From Enterobacter vonholyi (GTDB taxonomy: Bacteria; Pseudomonadota; Gammaproteobacteria; Enterobacterales; Enterobacteriaceae), in contig NZ_VTUC01000003.1 in NCBI RefSeq assembly GCF_008364555.1, positions 1 through 64,000 on the forward strand: a DNA stretch of 64,000 nucleotides, written 5' to 3'. The position numbers and the translations under genes are program-made. Below the pieces are notes generated by a model. The model searched no databases and was not told the DNA's origin. It saw only the letters and a list, made by a program, of their open reading frames with translations. Within the stretch, counting starts at the first letter, position 1; every line of letters begins with the position of its first letter. Positions 19,206 to 40,066 of this stretch are shown piece after piece.

Positions 19206-20180
19206 ATGGCGAACATGTTTGCCCTGATCCTGGTCATTGCTACCCTGGTGACAGGTCTGCTGTGGTGTCTGGATAAGTTTATCTTCGCCCCAAAACGTCG
19301 CGAACGTCAGGCTGCCGCACAGGCAGCCACTGGCGATGGGATTGACGCGAAAACCCTGAAGAAAGTCGGCCCGAAACCGGGCTGGCTGGAAACGGGCGCC
19401 TCGGTATTTCCGGTGCTGGCGATTGTGCTGGTGGTACGTTCGTTTATTTACGAGCCGTTCCAAATCCCATCAGGTTCAATGATGCCAACGCTGCTGATCG
19501 GTGATTTTATTCTGGTAGAGAAGTTTGCCTACGGCATTAAAGATCCTATCTACCAGAAAACGCTGATCGAAACCGGTCATCCGAAACGCGGCGACATCGT
19601 GGTGTTCAAATATCCGGAAGATCCGCGCCTGGACTACATCAAGCGCGCGGTAGGTCTTCCGGGTGATAAAGTGACTTACGATCCGGTTGCGAAAGAAGTC
19701 ACCGTTCAGCCGGGCTGCAGCTCCGGTACCGCATGCGAAAACGCGCTGCCAATCACCTACTCAAACGTTGAGCCAAGTGATTTTGTGCAGACCTTTGCTC
19801 GTCGTAACGGCGGCGAAGCGACCAGCGGATTCTTCCAGGTACCGAAAGGTGAAACCAAAGAGGACGGCATTCGTCTGGTTGAGCGTAAAGAGACGCTGGG
19901 CGATGTGACGCACCGAATCCTCACCGTGCCAATCGCGCAGGATCAGCTGGGTATGTACTATCGCCAGCCGGGCCAGCAGCTCGCGAGCTGGATTGTACCG
20001 CCAGGGCATTACTTCATGATGGGTGACAACCGCGATAATTCAGCTGACAGCCGTTACTGGGGCTTCGTGCCGGAAGCGAATCTGGTCGGTAAAGCTACCG
20101 CCATCTGGATGAGTTTTGAGAAACAGGAAGGCGAGTGGCCGACCGGTGTTCGACTGAGTCGTATCGGCGGAATCCATTAA
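19206..20180 (+). CDS. lepB: Signal peptidase I
   Basis: The leader peptidase of 324 residues that cleaves Sec and Tat signal peptides at the outer face of the inner membrane. Two N-terminal membrane segments (about 4-25 and 60-78) are followed by the periplasmic Ser/Lys protease domain: the nucleophile is in IPSGSMMPT near residue 91 and the general base in YIKRAVGLPGD near 146. MGDNRDNSADSRYWG is the family box E. AAGGAG lies 5 bases before the ATG. Confidence 0.98.
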   Translation: MANMFALILVIATLVTGLLWCLDKFIFAPKRRERQAAAQAATGDGIDAKTLKKVGPKPGWLETGASVFPVLAIVLVVRSFIYEPFQIPSGSMMPTLLIGDFILVEKFAYGIKDPIYQKTLIETGHPKRGDIVVFKYPEDPRLDYIKRAVGLPGDKVTYDPVAKEVTVQPGCSSGTACENALPITYSNVEPSDFVQTFARRNGGEATSGFFQVPKGETKEDGIRLVERKETLGDVTHRILTVPIAQDQLGMYYRQPGQQLASWIVPPGHYFMMGDNRDNSADSRYWGFVPEANLVGKATAIWMSFEKQEGEWPTGVRLSRIGGIH

Positions 20181-20197
20181 TTCTCAATAAATGAACG

Positions 20198-20223
20198 CGT
20201 AGCCGCTTTAATTAGCGGCTACG
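20198..20223 (+). terminator. Hairpin after lepB
   Basis: CGTAGCCGCT and AGCGGCTACG form a perfect ten-base stem around TTAATT, 18 bases after the lepB stop. It lacks a clear T-run. It may stabilise the lepA-lepB 3' end or limit read-through into rnc. Confidence 0.6.
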
Positions 20224-20282
20224 TGAATTATTTCCACGATAAATCTCTTCGAACTAACGACATCCCCTGTCGTTGTGTATAG

Positions 20283-21985
<1,703 letters not shown>

Positions 21986-22003
21986 CTCAAGACGACGAGT
22001 ATG

Positions 22004-22711
22004 ATGGAAGGATGGCAGCGCGCCTTCGTTCTGCATAGTCGTCCCTGGAGCGAAACCAGCCTAATGCTGGACGTCTTCACGGAAGAGTCGGGCCGCGTGC
22101 GCCTTGTTGCCAAAGGCGCACGTTCCAAACGTTCTAACCTGAAAGGCGCCCTACAGCCTTTCACGCCGCTGCTGGTTCGCTTTGGTGGGCGAGGTGAAGT
22201 TAAAACCCTGCGCAGCGCCGAAGCCGTCTCCCTGGCGCTTCCTCTCTCCGGCATCACGCTCTACAGCGGTCTGTATGTCAATGAACTCATTTCACGCGTT
22301 CTTGAACATGAGACTCGCTTCTCTGAACTTTTCTTTGATTATCTGCACTGTATCCAGGCGCTGGCTGGCGCAACCGGCACGCCCGAGCCTGCGCTGCGGC
22401 GTTTTGAACTGGCGCTGCTGGGCCATCTTGGGTACGGGGTCGATTTTCTGCACTGTGCGGGCAGCGGTGACGAAGTGGAAGACACCATGACCTACCGCTA
22501 CCGCGAAGAAAAAGGCTTTATTGCCAGCGTCGTGATCGACAACAGCACCTTTACCGGGCGCCAGCTCCGGGCGCTGTATGAGCGCGAGTTTCCCGATCGG
22601 GATACCCTGCGCGCAGCAAAACGCTTTACCCGGATTGCCCTCAAGCCGTATCTTGGCGGCAAGCCCTTAAAGAGCCGCGAATTATTCAGGCAGTTTGTGC
22701 CGAAACGTTAG
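22004..22711 (+). CDS. recO: DNA repair protein RecO
   Basis: A recombination mediator of 235 residues that, with RecR, loads RecA on SSB-coated single-stranded DNA. The N-terminal OB-fold starts [19 protein letters not shown] and includes [11 protein letters not shown]; a helical domain follows. Two adjacent ATG codons (22001 and 22004) exist; the second matches the K-12 N-terminus. It is about seven residues shorter at the C-terminus than the E. coli protein as I remember it. Last gene of the rnc-era-recO group. Confidence 0.95.
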   Translation: MEGWQRAFVLHSRPWSETSLMLDVFTEESGRVRLVAKGARSKRSNLKGALQPFTPLLVRFGGRGEVKTLRSAEAVSLALPLSGITLYSGLYVNELISRVLEHETRFSELFFDYLHCIQALAGATGTPEPALRRFELALLGHLGYGVDFLHCAGSGDEVEDTMTYRYREEKGFIASVVIDNSTFTGRQLRALYEREFPDRDTLRAAKRFTRIALKPYLGGKPLKSRELFRQFVPKR

Positions 22712-22744
22712 ACCACAGAATCGAAAAGAAAACCGAGGATTGTC

Positions 22745-23475
22745 ATGGCTGAATTACTGTTAGGCGTCAACATCGATCATATCGCCACGCTGCGTAATGC
22801 GCGCGGCACGGCGTATCCCGACCCGGTTCAGGCGGCGTTTATCGCTGAACAGGCTGGCGCCGACGGCATTACCGTTCACCTGCGCGAAGACCGCCGCCAC
22901 ATCACTGACCGCGACGTGCGCATTCTGCGCCAGACGCTGGACACCCGTATGAATCTGGAGATGGCGGTCACCGAAGAGATGCTGACCATTGCCTGTGAGA
23001 CTCAGCCGCACTTCTGCTGCCTGGTGCCGGAAAAACGCCAGGAAGTGACCACCGAAGGCGGTCTGGACGTGGCCGGCCAGCTCGACAAAATGCGCGATGC
23101 CTGCAAGCGCCTGGCGGATGCCGGTATCCTGGTTTCTCTGTTTATTGACGCTGATTTCGCCCAGATTAAAGCGGCGGCCGACGTGGGCGCACCCTATATC
23201 GAAATCCACACGGGCTGCTATGCTGATGCCAAAAACGATGCCGAGCAGGCGAAAGAGCTGGAGCGTATTGCTAAAGCGGCCACGTATGCCTCAAGCCTGG
23301 GCCTGAAGGTCAATGCCGGTCACGGCCTGACCTACCATAACGTGAAGGCCATTGCCGCCATTCCGGAAATGCACGAGCTGAACATCGGTCACGCGATCAT
23401 TGGCCGCGCGGTAATGAGCGGCCTGAAAGAGGCGGTCGCCGAGATGAAACGCCTGATGCTGGAAGCGCGTCAGTA

Positions 23476-23476
<1 letters not shown>
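22745..23476 (+). CDS. pdxJ: Pyridoxine 5'-phosphate synthase
   Basis: A TIM-barrel enzyme of 243 residues that condenses 1-deoxyxylulose 5-phosphate with 3-amino-2-oxopropyl phosphate to pyridoxine 5'-phosphate. The N-terminus [20 protein letters not shown] holds the active-site His/Arg region, and [11 protein letters not shown] and [13 protein letters not shown] the phosphate-binding loops. AGGA lies before the ATG. The stop TAA shares a base with the acpS ATG (TAATG), so the pair is coupled. Confidence 0.98.
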
Positions 23477-25008
<1,532 letters not shown>

Positions 25009-25066
25009 ACGGTCTCCTGGCGAAAATGTGATTATCTGCGCAAATACGAATTTTGCTCGCCTGAAT

Positions 25067-25112
25067 GAATTTTATATTCCATTATAGTGTGATTATTATG
25101 AATTAAAAATTC
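25067..25112 (+). promoter_or_regulatory. Two GAATT-type 13 bp boxes before murQ, possible YfhH operators
   Basis: GAATTTTATATTC (25067-25079, outer four bases paired) and GAATTAAAAATTC (25100-25112, perfect GAATT/AATTC) are two inverted repeats whose starts are 33 bases apart. A -10-like TATTAT lies between them. Twin operators around a promoter would suit an RpiR dimer-of-dimers. AT-rich palindromes can arise by chance, so this is tentative. Confidence 0.45.
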
Positions 25113-25125
25113 TTGAGGTACAAAA

Positions 25126-26019
25126 ATGAATCTTGGCTCACTTGTTTCTGAAACGCGTAACCCGCAAACCATGGATCTGGATGCGCTCTCCACCCTGGAG
25201 CTGGTTAACCGCTTTAATCAACAGGATACGCTGGTCGCGCAGGCAGTGAAAGAGACATTACCCGAGGTGGCGAAAGCGGTCGATGCGGCGGCGGAAGCCC
25301 TCAAGGCCGGTGGACGCATTATTTACATGGGCGCGGGGACCAGCGGGCGTCTTGGGGTTCTGGACGCGTCAGAATGTCCGCCCACCTTTGGGGTGCCGCA
25401 TGGTCTGGTCGTTGGGTTAATTGCCGGTGGACCCGGTGCGCTGCTGAAAGCCGTTGAAGGGGCGGAAGATAACAAACAGCTGGGCGAGGATGACCTGAAG
25501 GCGCTGAATCTGACGGAGAAGGATCTGGTGGTCGGTCTGGCGGCATCCGGGCGCACGCCGTACGTCATTGGCGGCCTGGAATACGCCAACCAGACCGGCT
25601 GCACGACGGTGGCCATCTCCTGTAATCCTGGCTCCCCGATTGCGCAGGTGGCCGCTATCGCTATCTCTCCGGTGGTCGGGCCGGAAGCGCTCACCGGCTC
25701 CACGCGCCTCAAGTCAGGGACCGCGCAAAAGCTGGTGCTCAATATGATTTCCACCGGCGCGATGGTTAAGTTCGGCAAGGTGTATCAGAACCTGATGGTG
25801 GATATGCAGGCCACCAACGTCAAGCTGGTGGACAGAGCCTGCCGCATGGTGATGGAGGCGACGGGCGCAGGCCGTGAAGAGGCCGAAGCGGTACTCAAAC
25901 AAACCGATCATGATGTTAAACCTGCCATTCTGATGATCTTAAGCGGGCTGGATGCGGCGACCGCGAGAGCAAAACTCGATGCGCATAACGGCTTCTTACG
26001 GGCGGCATTAGAAAACTAA
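25126..26019 (+). CDS. murQ: N-acetylmuramic acid 6-phosphate etherase
   Basis: A SIS-domain lyase of 297 residues that cleaves the D-lactyl ether of MurNAc 6-phosphate, giving GlcNAc 6-phosphate and lactate. The family signature [21 protein letters not shown] is at residues 69 onward (catalytic Glu83), and VEGAEDN holds the second glutamate near 114. [18 protein letters not shown] is the second SIS motif. It is clearly divergent from K-12 MurQ as I remember it, which lies elsewhere in that genome. TTGAGG lies before the ATG. murP follows 11 bases later. Confidence 0.95.
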   Translation: MNLGSLVSETRNPQTMDLDALSTLELVNRFNQQDTLVAQAVKETLPEVAKAVDAAAEALKAGGRIIYMGAGTSGRLGVLDASECPPTFGVPHGLVVGLIAGGPGALLKAVEGAEDNKQLGEDDLKALNLTEKDLVVGLAASGRTPYVIGGLEYANQTGCTTVAISCNPGSPIAQVAAIAISPVVGPEALTGSTRLKSGTAQKLVLNMISTGAMVKFGKVYQNLMVDMQATNVKLVDRACRMVMEATGAGREEAEAVLKQTDHDVKPAILMILSGLDAATARAKLDAHNGFLRAALEN

Positions 26020-26030
26020 CAGAGGCGTCT

Positions 26031-27392
26031 ATGGACAAAACAGCAGCGCTCGCCAGCGATATCCTTCAGGGGATAGGTGGGGAAAAAAATATTCAGCGTC
26101 TCGAAAACTGCATGACGCGCGTGCGCGTCGAGGTGCATAACGACGACCAGCTTGACGTGTCGCGTCTGAAGCAACTGTCCGGCGTCAGCGGTTACGTGAA
26201 GCAGGGCCAGCAGCATCAGCTGATCGTCGGGCCGGGGAAAGCGGCGCAGGTTGTTGACGCCATGCGCGCGCTGATGGGCGTTAGCGCGAGCGTGTCGATT
26301 GACGATACTGAGCGCACCAAAGCGCAGGCGAAAGCCAAATATAAAGCCCCGATGAGCGATGCGCTGCGACAGCTGGCAAACGTCTTTATTCCGCTAATCC
26401 CGGCGTTTATTGCCTCGGGCCTGATCACCGGGATCATCAATATCCTCAAGCGACCGGATATTGTGGGGGATTTCGCCACGCAGTATCCGAACCTGCTGGG
26501 GATTCTCGGGATCTTCGGCAGCGCGGTGTTCGCCATCATGAACATTATTGTCGGGGTCAATACCGCGAAGGTGTTTGGCGGATCGCTGGCGATGGGCGGG
26601 GTGATGGCGGGCATTTTGTCCAGCCCGCAGTTGGCGCAGATTACGCTGTTTGGTGAGGCGCTTCAGCCGGGCCGTGGCGGGGTGATTGCGGTGCTGCTGG
26701 TGGTCATCCTGATGTGCTGGATCGAGAAACGGCTGCGCGCGATTTTGCCCGGTTCGATTGAGCTTATCCTCAACCCGCTGCTGACCACGCTGATTACCGG
26801 TAGCGTAGCGATTGTGGCCCTCCAGCCGTTAGGCGGGTGGATCTCTGAAGCCATCGCTCACGGTGCGTCTCTGGCGATTGACCGCGGCGGGCTGCTGGTT
26901 GGCGCTGTGCTTTCCGGTACCTTCCTGCCGCTGGTGCTGACCGGCCTGCACCAGGGGCTGGTGCCGATCCACGTCGAGCTGGTGCAGGCGCACGGCTATA
27001 ACGCGCTGCTGCCTATCCTGTCGATGGCGGGCGTGGGGCAGGTCGGCGCGGCGATTGCCGTACTGATGAAAACCCGCAACGCGCGTCTGAAGAAAATGAT
27101 TAAAGGCGCACTCCCGGTCGGACTGCTCGGCATCGGCGAGCCGCTGATTTTCGGCGTTACGCTGCCGCTGGGTAAACCTTTCCTCGCGGCCTGTCTGGGC
27201 GGAGCGGTAGGCGGGGCGCTGATCAGCTACTGGAAAGTCGCCACCGTGATCACCTTTGGGCTTTCCGGTTTACCGCTGGCATTAACCATCGTGACCGGAA
27301 AAGTGATGCTCTATCTGTTAGGCTATTTAGTAGCGGTGATCGCCGGGTTCCTTTTTACCTGGCTATTAGGATTCAACGACCCAGAGGAGTAA
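26031..27392 (+). CDS. murP: PTS N-acetylmuramic acid transporter EIIBC
   Basis: A glucose-superfamily PTS permease of 453 residues. Residues 1-85 are the EIIB domain with the phospho-cysteine in ENCMTRVRV (Cys27); residues 110-450 are the EIIC channel with about ten membrane segments and GIGEPLIFGVTLPL near residue 365. It imports and phosphorylates MurNAc to MurNAc 6-phosphate for MurQ. There is no EIIA domain, so phosphate must come from Crr (EIIA-Glc) encoded elsewhere. In operon with murQ; the pgpC start lies 3 bases after its stop. Confidence 0.93.
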   Translation: MDKTAALASDILQGIGGEKNIQRLENCMTRVRVEVHNDDQLDVSRLKQLSGVSGYVKQGQQHQLIVGPGKAAQVVDAMRALMGVSASVSIDDTERTKAQAKAKYKAPMSDALRQLANVFIPLIPAFIASGLITGIINILKRPDIVGDFATQYPNLLGILGIFGSAVFAIMNIIVGVNTAKVFGGSLAMGGVMAGILSSPQLAQITLFGEALQPGRGGVIAVLLVVILMCWIEKRLRAILPGSIELILNPLLTTLITGSVAIVALQPLGGWISEAIAHGASLAIDRGGLLVGAVLSGTFLPLVLTGLHQGLVPIHVELVQAHGYNALLPILSMAGVGQVGAAIAVLMKTRNARLKKMIKGALPVGLLGIGEPLIFGVTLPLGKPFLAACLGGAVGGALISYWKVATVITFGLSGLPLALTIVTGKVMLYLLGYLVAVIAGFLFTWLLGFNDPEE

Positions 27393-27395
27393 GGT

Positions 27396-30032
<2,637 letters not shown>

Positions 30033-30197
30033 TTAGTTAATTCTCTGCGACGCCGGTTGCCTCAGTTTGCTGTAGCCATGTTAATAATAAGGTTTGCCAT
30101 TGAATGAGCGGCATTTTGCGTAAACTTGCGCCACTTGGCAACCAATTAGAGAGACAGGTCACATCTATTGTTAAACCTCTGGGCAAATTTTATTTCG

Positions 30198-30213
30198 ACG
30201 CAAACGGTTTCGT
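30198..30213 (+). promoter_or_regulatory. PurR operator of purL
   Basis: ACGCAAACGGTTTCGT matches the PurR consensus ACGCAAACGTTTGCGT at 14 of 16 positions. A TATAAT -10 lies at 30231-30236, so the operator covers the -35 region and purine excess would block transcription of purL. Confidence 0.85.
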
Positions 30214-30299
30214 CGGCGCTCAGGATTCTCTATAATGACGCCCGTTTTCCCCCCTTGCGCACACTGTAAGCGCCCCGGCGCTTCGAAGACGAGAGACTT

Positions 30300-34187
<3,888 letters not shown>

Positions 34188-34209
34188 GTTTTAGTCCCAC
34201 ATCCTTCCA

Positions 34210-34244
34210 GGCCCGGTAAGCGAAAGCTCAACCGGGCTTTTTTA
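34210..34244 (+). terminator. Terminator of purL
   Basis: GCCCGGT and ACCGGGC pair, with an inner AGC/GCT extension, followed by TTTTTTATTT. It lies about 25 bases after the purL stop and 5 bases before the first GlrR site. Confidence 0.9.
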
Positions 34245-34248
34245 TTTG

Positions 34249-34266
34249 TGTCGCATAATTGCGACA
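34249..34266 (+). promoter_or_regulatory. GlrR site 1 of glmY
   Basis: TGTC-GCATAATTGC-GACA fits the GlrR motif TGTC-N10-GACA exactly. It is the most distal of three such sites upstream of the glmY promoter. Confidence 0.88.
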
Positions 34267-34281
34267 GACCGGCAACTTAAG

Positions 34282-34299
34282 TGTCTCCAAAAAGAGACA
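34282..34299 (+). promoter_or_regulatory. GlrR site 2 of glmY
   Basis: TGTC-TCCAAAAAGA-GACA fits the motif exactly and starts 33 bases, about three helical turns, after site 1, so activator dimers would lie on the same face of DNA. Confidence 0.88.
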
Positions 34300-34344
34300 T
34301 TTAAGTTATTGATTTATATATGGCAGGAAAGGTTTCCGTTAAGG

Positions 34345-34362
34345 TGTTGCTTAATAGCGACA
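34345..34362 (+). promoter_or_regulatory. GlrR site 3 of glmY
   Basis: TGTT-GCTTAATAGC-GACA has one mismatch to TGTC-N10-GACA. It starts 63 bases (six turns) after site 2 and about 90 bases before the sigma-54 promoter, a normal enhancer distance. Confidence 0.78.
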
Positions 34363-34451
34363 CTTAGCCTGAAAATCATTCAACCGATAATTAACAAGCT
34401 TAACGAGTAAAAATGTTATATTTCAATATGTTAATATTTTGTTTTGCATTC

Positions 34452-34467
34452 TGGCACGGGTGTTGCA
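34452..34467 (+). promoter_or_regulatory. Sigma-54 promoter of glmY, overlapped by a sigma-70 promoter
   Basis: TGGCACGGGTGTTGCA is a full sigma-54 -24/-12 element (GG and GC correctly spaced) and predicts a start at about 34478-34479. A sigma-70-like pair, TTGCAT (34444-34449) and CATAAT (34466-34471) with 16-base spacer, overlaps it and would use nearly the same start, as described for E. coli glmY. Confidence 0.9.
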
Positions 34468-34478
34468 TAATATTAGCC

Positions 34479-34664
34479 AGTGGCTCATTCACCTTCTTAT
34501 GTCAGCCCCTTCGGGAAGCGCTACATAAATTTCGAATGACGCACAAAAAGGTGCCTGCCGTCCAACTACTGATCATAGCGATGCTTTATCAGGCCAGGGC
34601 GAAACGTCGAGTTAGGCACCGCCTCATTCCATGACAAAGCCGGGTTTTTACCCGGCTTTGTTGT
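34479..34664 (+). ncRNA. glmY: Small RNA GlmY
   Basis: A small RNA of about 185 bases starting AGTGGCTCATTCACC, as in E. coli GlmY. The first hairpin region (CAGCCCCTTCGGGA and flanks) is strongly conserved; a middle part is variable; an intrinsic terminator AAAGCCGGGTTTTTACCCGGCTTT closes it. GlmY sequesters the adaptor RapZ, sparing GlmZ so that glmS is translated when glucosamine 6-phosphate is low. It lies between purL and glrK, whose product system activates its promoter. A 73-codon frame over this region (34413-34634) is not a gene. Confidence 0.93.
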
Positions 34665-34721
34665 ATCTGAAGGGCAGACTCAGTTACGCTCTGCGTAAAC
34701 CCCCATTAAGAGAGTAATGCG

Positions 34722-36149
34722 TTGAAACGCTGGCCCGTTTTCCCCCGCTCCCTGCGGCAGCTCGTCATGATGGCCTTCCTGCTGATTCTGCTGCCGCTGC
34801 TGATCCTTGCCTGGCAGGCGTGGCAAAGTCTGAACGCGCTGAGCGCGCAGGCGGCATTGACCAACCGCACGACGCTCATTGACGCCAGACGCAGTGAAGC
34901 GATGACAAACGCCGCCCTGGAAATGGAGCGTAGCTATCGTCAGTATTGCGTGCTTGACGATCGAACGCTGGAAAAGGTTTATCAGAGTCAGCGCAAACGC
35001 TACAGCGAAATGCTGGACGCTCATGCGGGGGTTTTGCCTGACGACAGGCTGTATCAGGCGTTACGTCAGGATTTGAACGATCTCGCGCAGCTGCAATGCA
35101 GTAACAGCGGCCCGGATGCGGCGGCCGCCGCACGCCTCGAAGCTTTTGCCAGTGCCAACACCGAGATGGTGCAGTCAACGCGCACGGTGATCTTCTCCCG
35201 CGGTCAGCAGCTTCAGCAGGAGATTGCCGAGCGCGGACAGTTCTTCGGCTGGCAGGCGCTGGTGCTGTTCCTGGTGAGCCTCGGGCTGGTTCTGCTCTTT
35301 ACCCGCATGATCATCGGCCCGGTGAAGGGTATCCAGCGGATGATCAACCGCCTGGGGGAGGGGAAATCGCTCGGGGATACGGTCGCCTTTAAAGGTCCCC
35401 GCGAGCTGCGATCCGTCGGCCAGCGCATTATCTGGCTGTCCGAGCGCCTGGCGTGGCTTGAATCACAGCGCCATCAGTTCCTGCGCCATATCTCCCATGA
35501 GCTTAAAACGCCCCTGGCCAGCATGCGCGAAGGGACGGAACTGCTGGCGGATGAAGTGGCAGGGCCACTTACGCCCGAACAGAAGGAAATTGTCGAGATC
35601 CTGGATAACAGCAGCCGGAATCTACAGAAGCTGATTGAGCAACTGCTGGATTACAACCGCAAGCTGGCAGATGGGGCGGTCGTACTGGAAAACGTCGAGA
35701 TTGAACCGCTGGTGGATATGGTGATATCCGCCCATAGCTTGCCAGCAAGAGCTAAAATGATGCATACCGGTGTAGAGCTGAATGCGCCGACCTGTCTCGC
35801 TGAACCCATGCTGTTAATGAGCGTGCTGGATAATCTTTATTCCAATGCGGTGCACTATGGTACTGAATCCGGTAACATTTATATCCGAAGCTATACGAAG
35901 GGTTCCCGGGTGTTTATCGACGTCGCTAACACCGGCACCCCGATCCCCGATGACGAAAAAACCATGATCTTCGAGCCCTTTTTCCAGGGGAGTCATCAGC
36001 GGAAAGGTGCGGTGAAAGGAAGCGGTCTGGGCTTGAGCATTGCCCGGGACTGCATACGACGCATGCAGGGTGAGCTAAACATTGCCACGGACGAACGTTC
36101 GGATGTTTGCTTCCGTATTGAACTGCCCCTGAGCCGGAAAAATCAATAA
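34722..36149 (+). CDS. glrK: Sensor histidine kinase GlrK (QseE)
   Basis: An inner-membrane sensor kinase of 475 residues: membrane segments at about 14-34 and 172-195 flank a periplasmic domain; a HAMP-like linker follows (FTRMIIGPVKGIQRMINRLGEG); the dimerisation/phospho-acceptor helix has His259 in ISHELKTPLASMREG; the ATPase domain shows DNLYSNAVHYG and KGSGLGLSIARD. It phosphorylates GlrR and is linked to envelope and host-signal stress. The start is a TTG (34722) with AGAG upstream; the glmY terminator lies about 60 bases before. First gene of glrK-qseG-glrR. Confidence 0.95.
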   Translation: MKRWPVFPRSLRQLVMMAFLLILLPLLILAWQAWQSLNALSAQAALTNRTTLIDARRSEAMTNAALEMERSYRQYCVLDDRTLEKVYQSQRKRYSEMLDAHAGVLPDDRLYQALRQDLNDLAQLQCSNSGPDAAAAARLEAFASANTEMVQSTRTVIFSRGQQLQQEIAERGQFFGWQALVLFLVSLGLVLLFTRMIIGPVKGIQRMINRLGEGKSLGDTVAFKGPRELRSVGQRIIWLSERLAWLESQRHQFLRHISHELKTPLASMREGTELLADEVAGPLTPEQKEIVEILDNSSRNLQKLIEQLLDYNRKLADGAVVLENVEIEPLVDMVISAHSLPARAKMMHTGVELNAPTCLAEPMLLMSVLDNLYSNAVHYGTESGNIYIRSYTKGSRVFIDVANTGTPIPDDEKTMIFEPFFQGSHQRKGAVKGSGLGLSIARDCIRRMQGELNIATDERSDVCFRIELPLSRKNQ

Positions 36150-36171
36150 AATGAATCTATGTCTGGTGAGT

Positions 36172-36874
36172 ATGTCACACGTTTTTTCCCGCGCCGTACG
36201 CGCGGTGTTTTCCCGCCGCACGCTTCGCCTGAGCCTGCCCTGTTTATTTCTGGCAGGGTGTGTTTCCCATGTGCCGCAAAGTGCCATTAGCGATAAACAA
36301 GAAGATAAATGGCCCGATAACCAGCTGGCCGATTTCCTCTCGACCCGCTGCGAAGACATCTGGAACCTGTCAGGGCATGACGTCGAAAGCAACCCGCTGT
36401 TCTGGCTGCGTGGAATAGATTGCGCCCAGCGCCTGGCGCCGGTAGACGCCCGCTCGAAGGCGGCGATGCTGGATGACGACACCTGGCAGGACGCTTTCAA
36501 GCGTGGGATTTTACTCGCAGATGCGAAAATTACCCCCGTTGAACGCCGCGTTAATGTAACCCGACTGGACACGTTTGTGGTCAATCTACCCGTACAGGTA
36601 CGCCCGGTATACCAGCTCTGGCGCGATAGCCAGACGCTACAGCTTCAGCTTTCTGAAGAGCGCTCCCGCTACAGCAAGCTGCAACAGTCAACCGACAGCG
36701 AGCTTGATACGCTGCGTCAGCAGCAGCAACATTTACGAACCCAGCTGGATACCACGACGCGTAAGCTGGAGAACCTGACCGATATCGAAAGACAGCTCTC
36801 TTCGCGTAAATATCAGCCGGGGAGTTCATCCGCTGCGCCGGACAGCGATACGCCGAAACAAGAGGACGTGAAGC

Positions 36875-36888
<14 letters not shown>
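36172..36888 (+). CDS. qseG: Outer-membrane lipoprotein QseG
   Basis: A lipoprotein of 238 residues that works with GlrK and, in pathogenic E. coli, with type III secretion. The signal ends in lipobox LAGC at about residue 30. The mature part is less conserved than its neighbours, then a coiled-coil-like stretch (LQLSEERSRYSKLQQS and DTLRQQQQHLRTQLDTTTRKLENL) covers about 160-215. A start at 36151 is possible; 36172 gives the length of the E. coli protein. The 3' end overlaps glrR by 14 bases. Confidence 0.88.
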
Positions 36889-38212
<1,324 letters not shown>

Positions 38213-38283
38213 TACCGCAAAATTCGCTTGAATATGATACTGTGAGCAATCGATTACGAGGCAGCTTACAGGCAAGAGTTTAA

Positions 38284-38631
<348 letters not shown>

Positions 38632-38640
38632 ATATTTTCC

Positions 38641-38670
38641 AGGCCGGGTAAGGCGCCGCCGCCATCCGAC
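38641..38670. repeat. REP-like palindromic element
   Basis: GGCCGGGTAAGGCG and CGCCATCCGAC, around CCGC, resemble the arms of enterobacterial REP/BIME units (GCCGGATGGCGGC...GCCTTATCCGGC). It lies between glnB and the terminator shared with hmp. Confidence 0.65.
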
Positions 38671-38671
38671 G

Positions 38672-38701
38672 AAAAAAAGCCCCTCAAACGAGGGGCTTTT
38701 T
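38672..38701. terminator. Bidirectional terminator between glnB and hmp
   Basis: GCCCCTC and GAGGGGC pair around AAAC, with seven A before and five T after, so it works for both convergent genes. Confidence 0.92.
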
Positions 38702-38704
38702 GCT

Positions 38705-39895
38705 TTACAGCACCTTATGCGGCCCGAAGCATTCGTAATGAATGTTGTCCTTGTTCACGCCCAGCTCAACCAGCTGCTTCGCGGCATACTGCATAAACGC
38801 CACCGGTCCACAGACGTAGAACTGCATCTCCGGTGCGCTGAATAGGCCTTCGTGCTGGCTAAGATTCATCAGACCTTCGCTGTCAAAGCGGGCAGCTGCG
38901 CGGTCAGCTTCCGTCGGCAGGCGATACCAGGTGTGCGCGGTGAAACGCGGCAGGGAGGCCCCGAGCGTTTTCACTTCATCTGCAAAAGCGTGCACGTCGC
39001 CGTTCTCGGCCGCATGGAACCAGTTAACCTGCGCCCCGTGGTGTGATCTTGCCAGCGTATCAAGCATCGCCAGCATCGGCGTTTGGCCGACGCCCGCAGA
39101 GATCAGCGTGACCGGCGTATTGGTGTCAACGGCCATAAAGAAATCGCCCGCCGGCGCGGCCAGATGCACCACGTCGCCCACGTTAGCTTCGTTGTGCAGC
39201 CAGCTGGAAACCTGACCGCCGTCCTCACGCTTCACCGCAATGCGGTAGCCTTTGCCGTTTGGCTTGCGGGTAAGGGAATACTGGCGGATCTCCTGATGCG
39301 GGAATCCTTCAGGCTTCAGCCACACGCCCAGATACTGGCCTGGCTGGTAATCGGCCACCGGCTGTCCGTCCACCGGTTCAAATTCGAAGCTGGTGATTAA
39401 AGCGCTGCGCGGCGTTTTCTCAACGATGCGGAACGCGCGCGTGCCTTTCCAGCCGCCGTTCTTGCTGGCGTTTTCGCTGTAGATCTGCGCTTCACGGTTG
39501 ATAAACACGTTTGCCAGTACCCCGTAGGCTTTACCCCAGGCGTCCAGCACCTCCTGACCCGGGCTGAACATCTCGTCCAGGGTTGCCAGCAGGTGTCCGC
39601 CCACAATGTTGTACTGTTCAGGTTGGATCTGGAAGCTGGTATGTTTCTGCGCGATTTTTTCCACCGCAGGCAGCAATGCTGGAAGGTTTTCAATATTGCT
39701 GGCGTAGGCCGCGATGGCGTTGAACAGCGCTTCACGCTGATCGCCGTTACGCTGGTTGCTCATGTTGAAAATTTCTTTGAGCTCCGGGTTGTGCGTGAAC
39801 ATGCGATCGTAGAAATGGGCGGTGAGTTTAGGGCCGGTTTCCACCAGCAGGGGGATGGTGGCCTTTACGGTAGCGATGGTTTGAGCGTCGAGCAT
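38705..39895 (-). CDS. hmp: Flavohaemoprotein Hmp, nitric oxide dioxygenase
   Basis: A three-domain enzyme of 396 residues that turns nitric oxide and oxygen into nitrate with NAD(P)H. The globin domain (1-140) has the haem-ligand histidine in the [19 protein letters not shown] region near residue 85; the FAD domain has [25 protein letters not shown] (RxYS flavin motif); the NAD domain has [15 protein letters not shown] and the C-terminal [10 protein letters not shown]. Transcription is under the NsrR box just upstream. Divergent from glyA, convergent with glnB. Confidence 0.98.
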   Translation of the reverse strand: MLDAQTIATVKATIPLLVETGPKLTAHFYDRMFTHNPELKEIFNMSNQRNGDQREALFNAIAAYASNIENLPALLPAVEKIAQKHTSFQIQPEQYNIVGGHLLATLDEMFSPGQEVLDAWGKAYGVLANVFINREAQIYSENASKNGGWKGTRAFRIVEKTPRSALITSFEFEPVDGQPVADYQPGQYLGVWLKPEGFPHQEIRQYSLTRKPNGKGYRIAVKREDGGQVSSWLHNEANVGDVVHLAAPAGDFFMAVDTNTPVTLISAGVGQTPMLAMLDTLARSHHGAQVNWFHAAENGDVHAFADEVKTLGASLPRFTAHTWYRLPTEADRAAARFDSEGLMNLSQHEGLFSAPEMQFYVCGPVAFMQYAAKQLVELGVNKDNIHYECFGPHKVL

Positions 39896-39921
39896 AGCTG
39901 CTTCCTTCCGATGTGACTTTA

Positions 39922-39944
39922 ATGATGTATTTTAAATGCATCTT
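39922..39944 (-). promoter_or_regulatory. NsrR operator of hmp
   Basis: On the minus strand AAGATGCATTT-A-AAATACATCAT matches the 11-1-11 NsrR consensus AAGATGCYTTT-N-AAATGCATCTT almost perfectly. It lies 27 bases before the hmp start. Nitric oxide damage to the NsrR cluster would derepress hmp. Confidence 0.9.
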
Positions 39945-40066
39945 ATAAAAAATACCCCTGCGTTGTAAATGGTTCTTTGCAAGATGAAAAATATGCATCA
40001 CAAACCTGAAAAGAAATCCGCTGGAAAGGGCGAGAGCTTTATTCCTCAAACCCTTGCGTGGCGGGT

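Noticed and set aside
34413..34634. 73-codon frame over glmY
   Set aside because: It covers the sigma-54 promoter and sRNA; the conserved feature is the RNA, and the peptide shows no family.
39981..40003. Second NsrR-like motif AAGATG...GCATCA upstream of hmp
   Set aside because: The second half is four bases too close for the 11-1-11 geometry, while the site at 39922-39944 fits fully.
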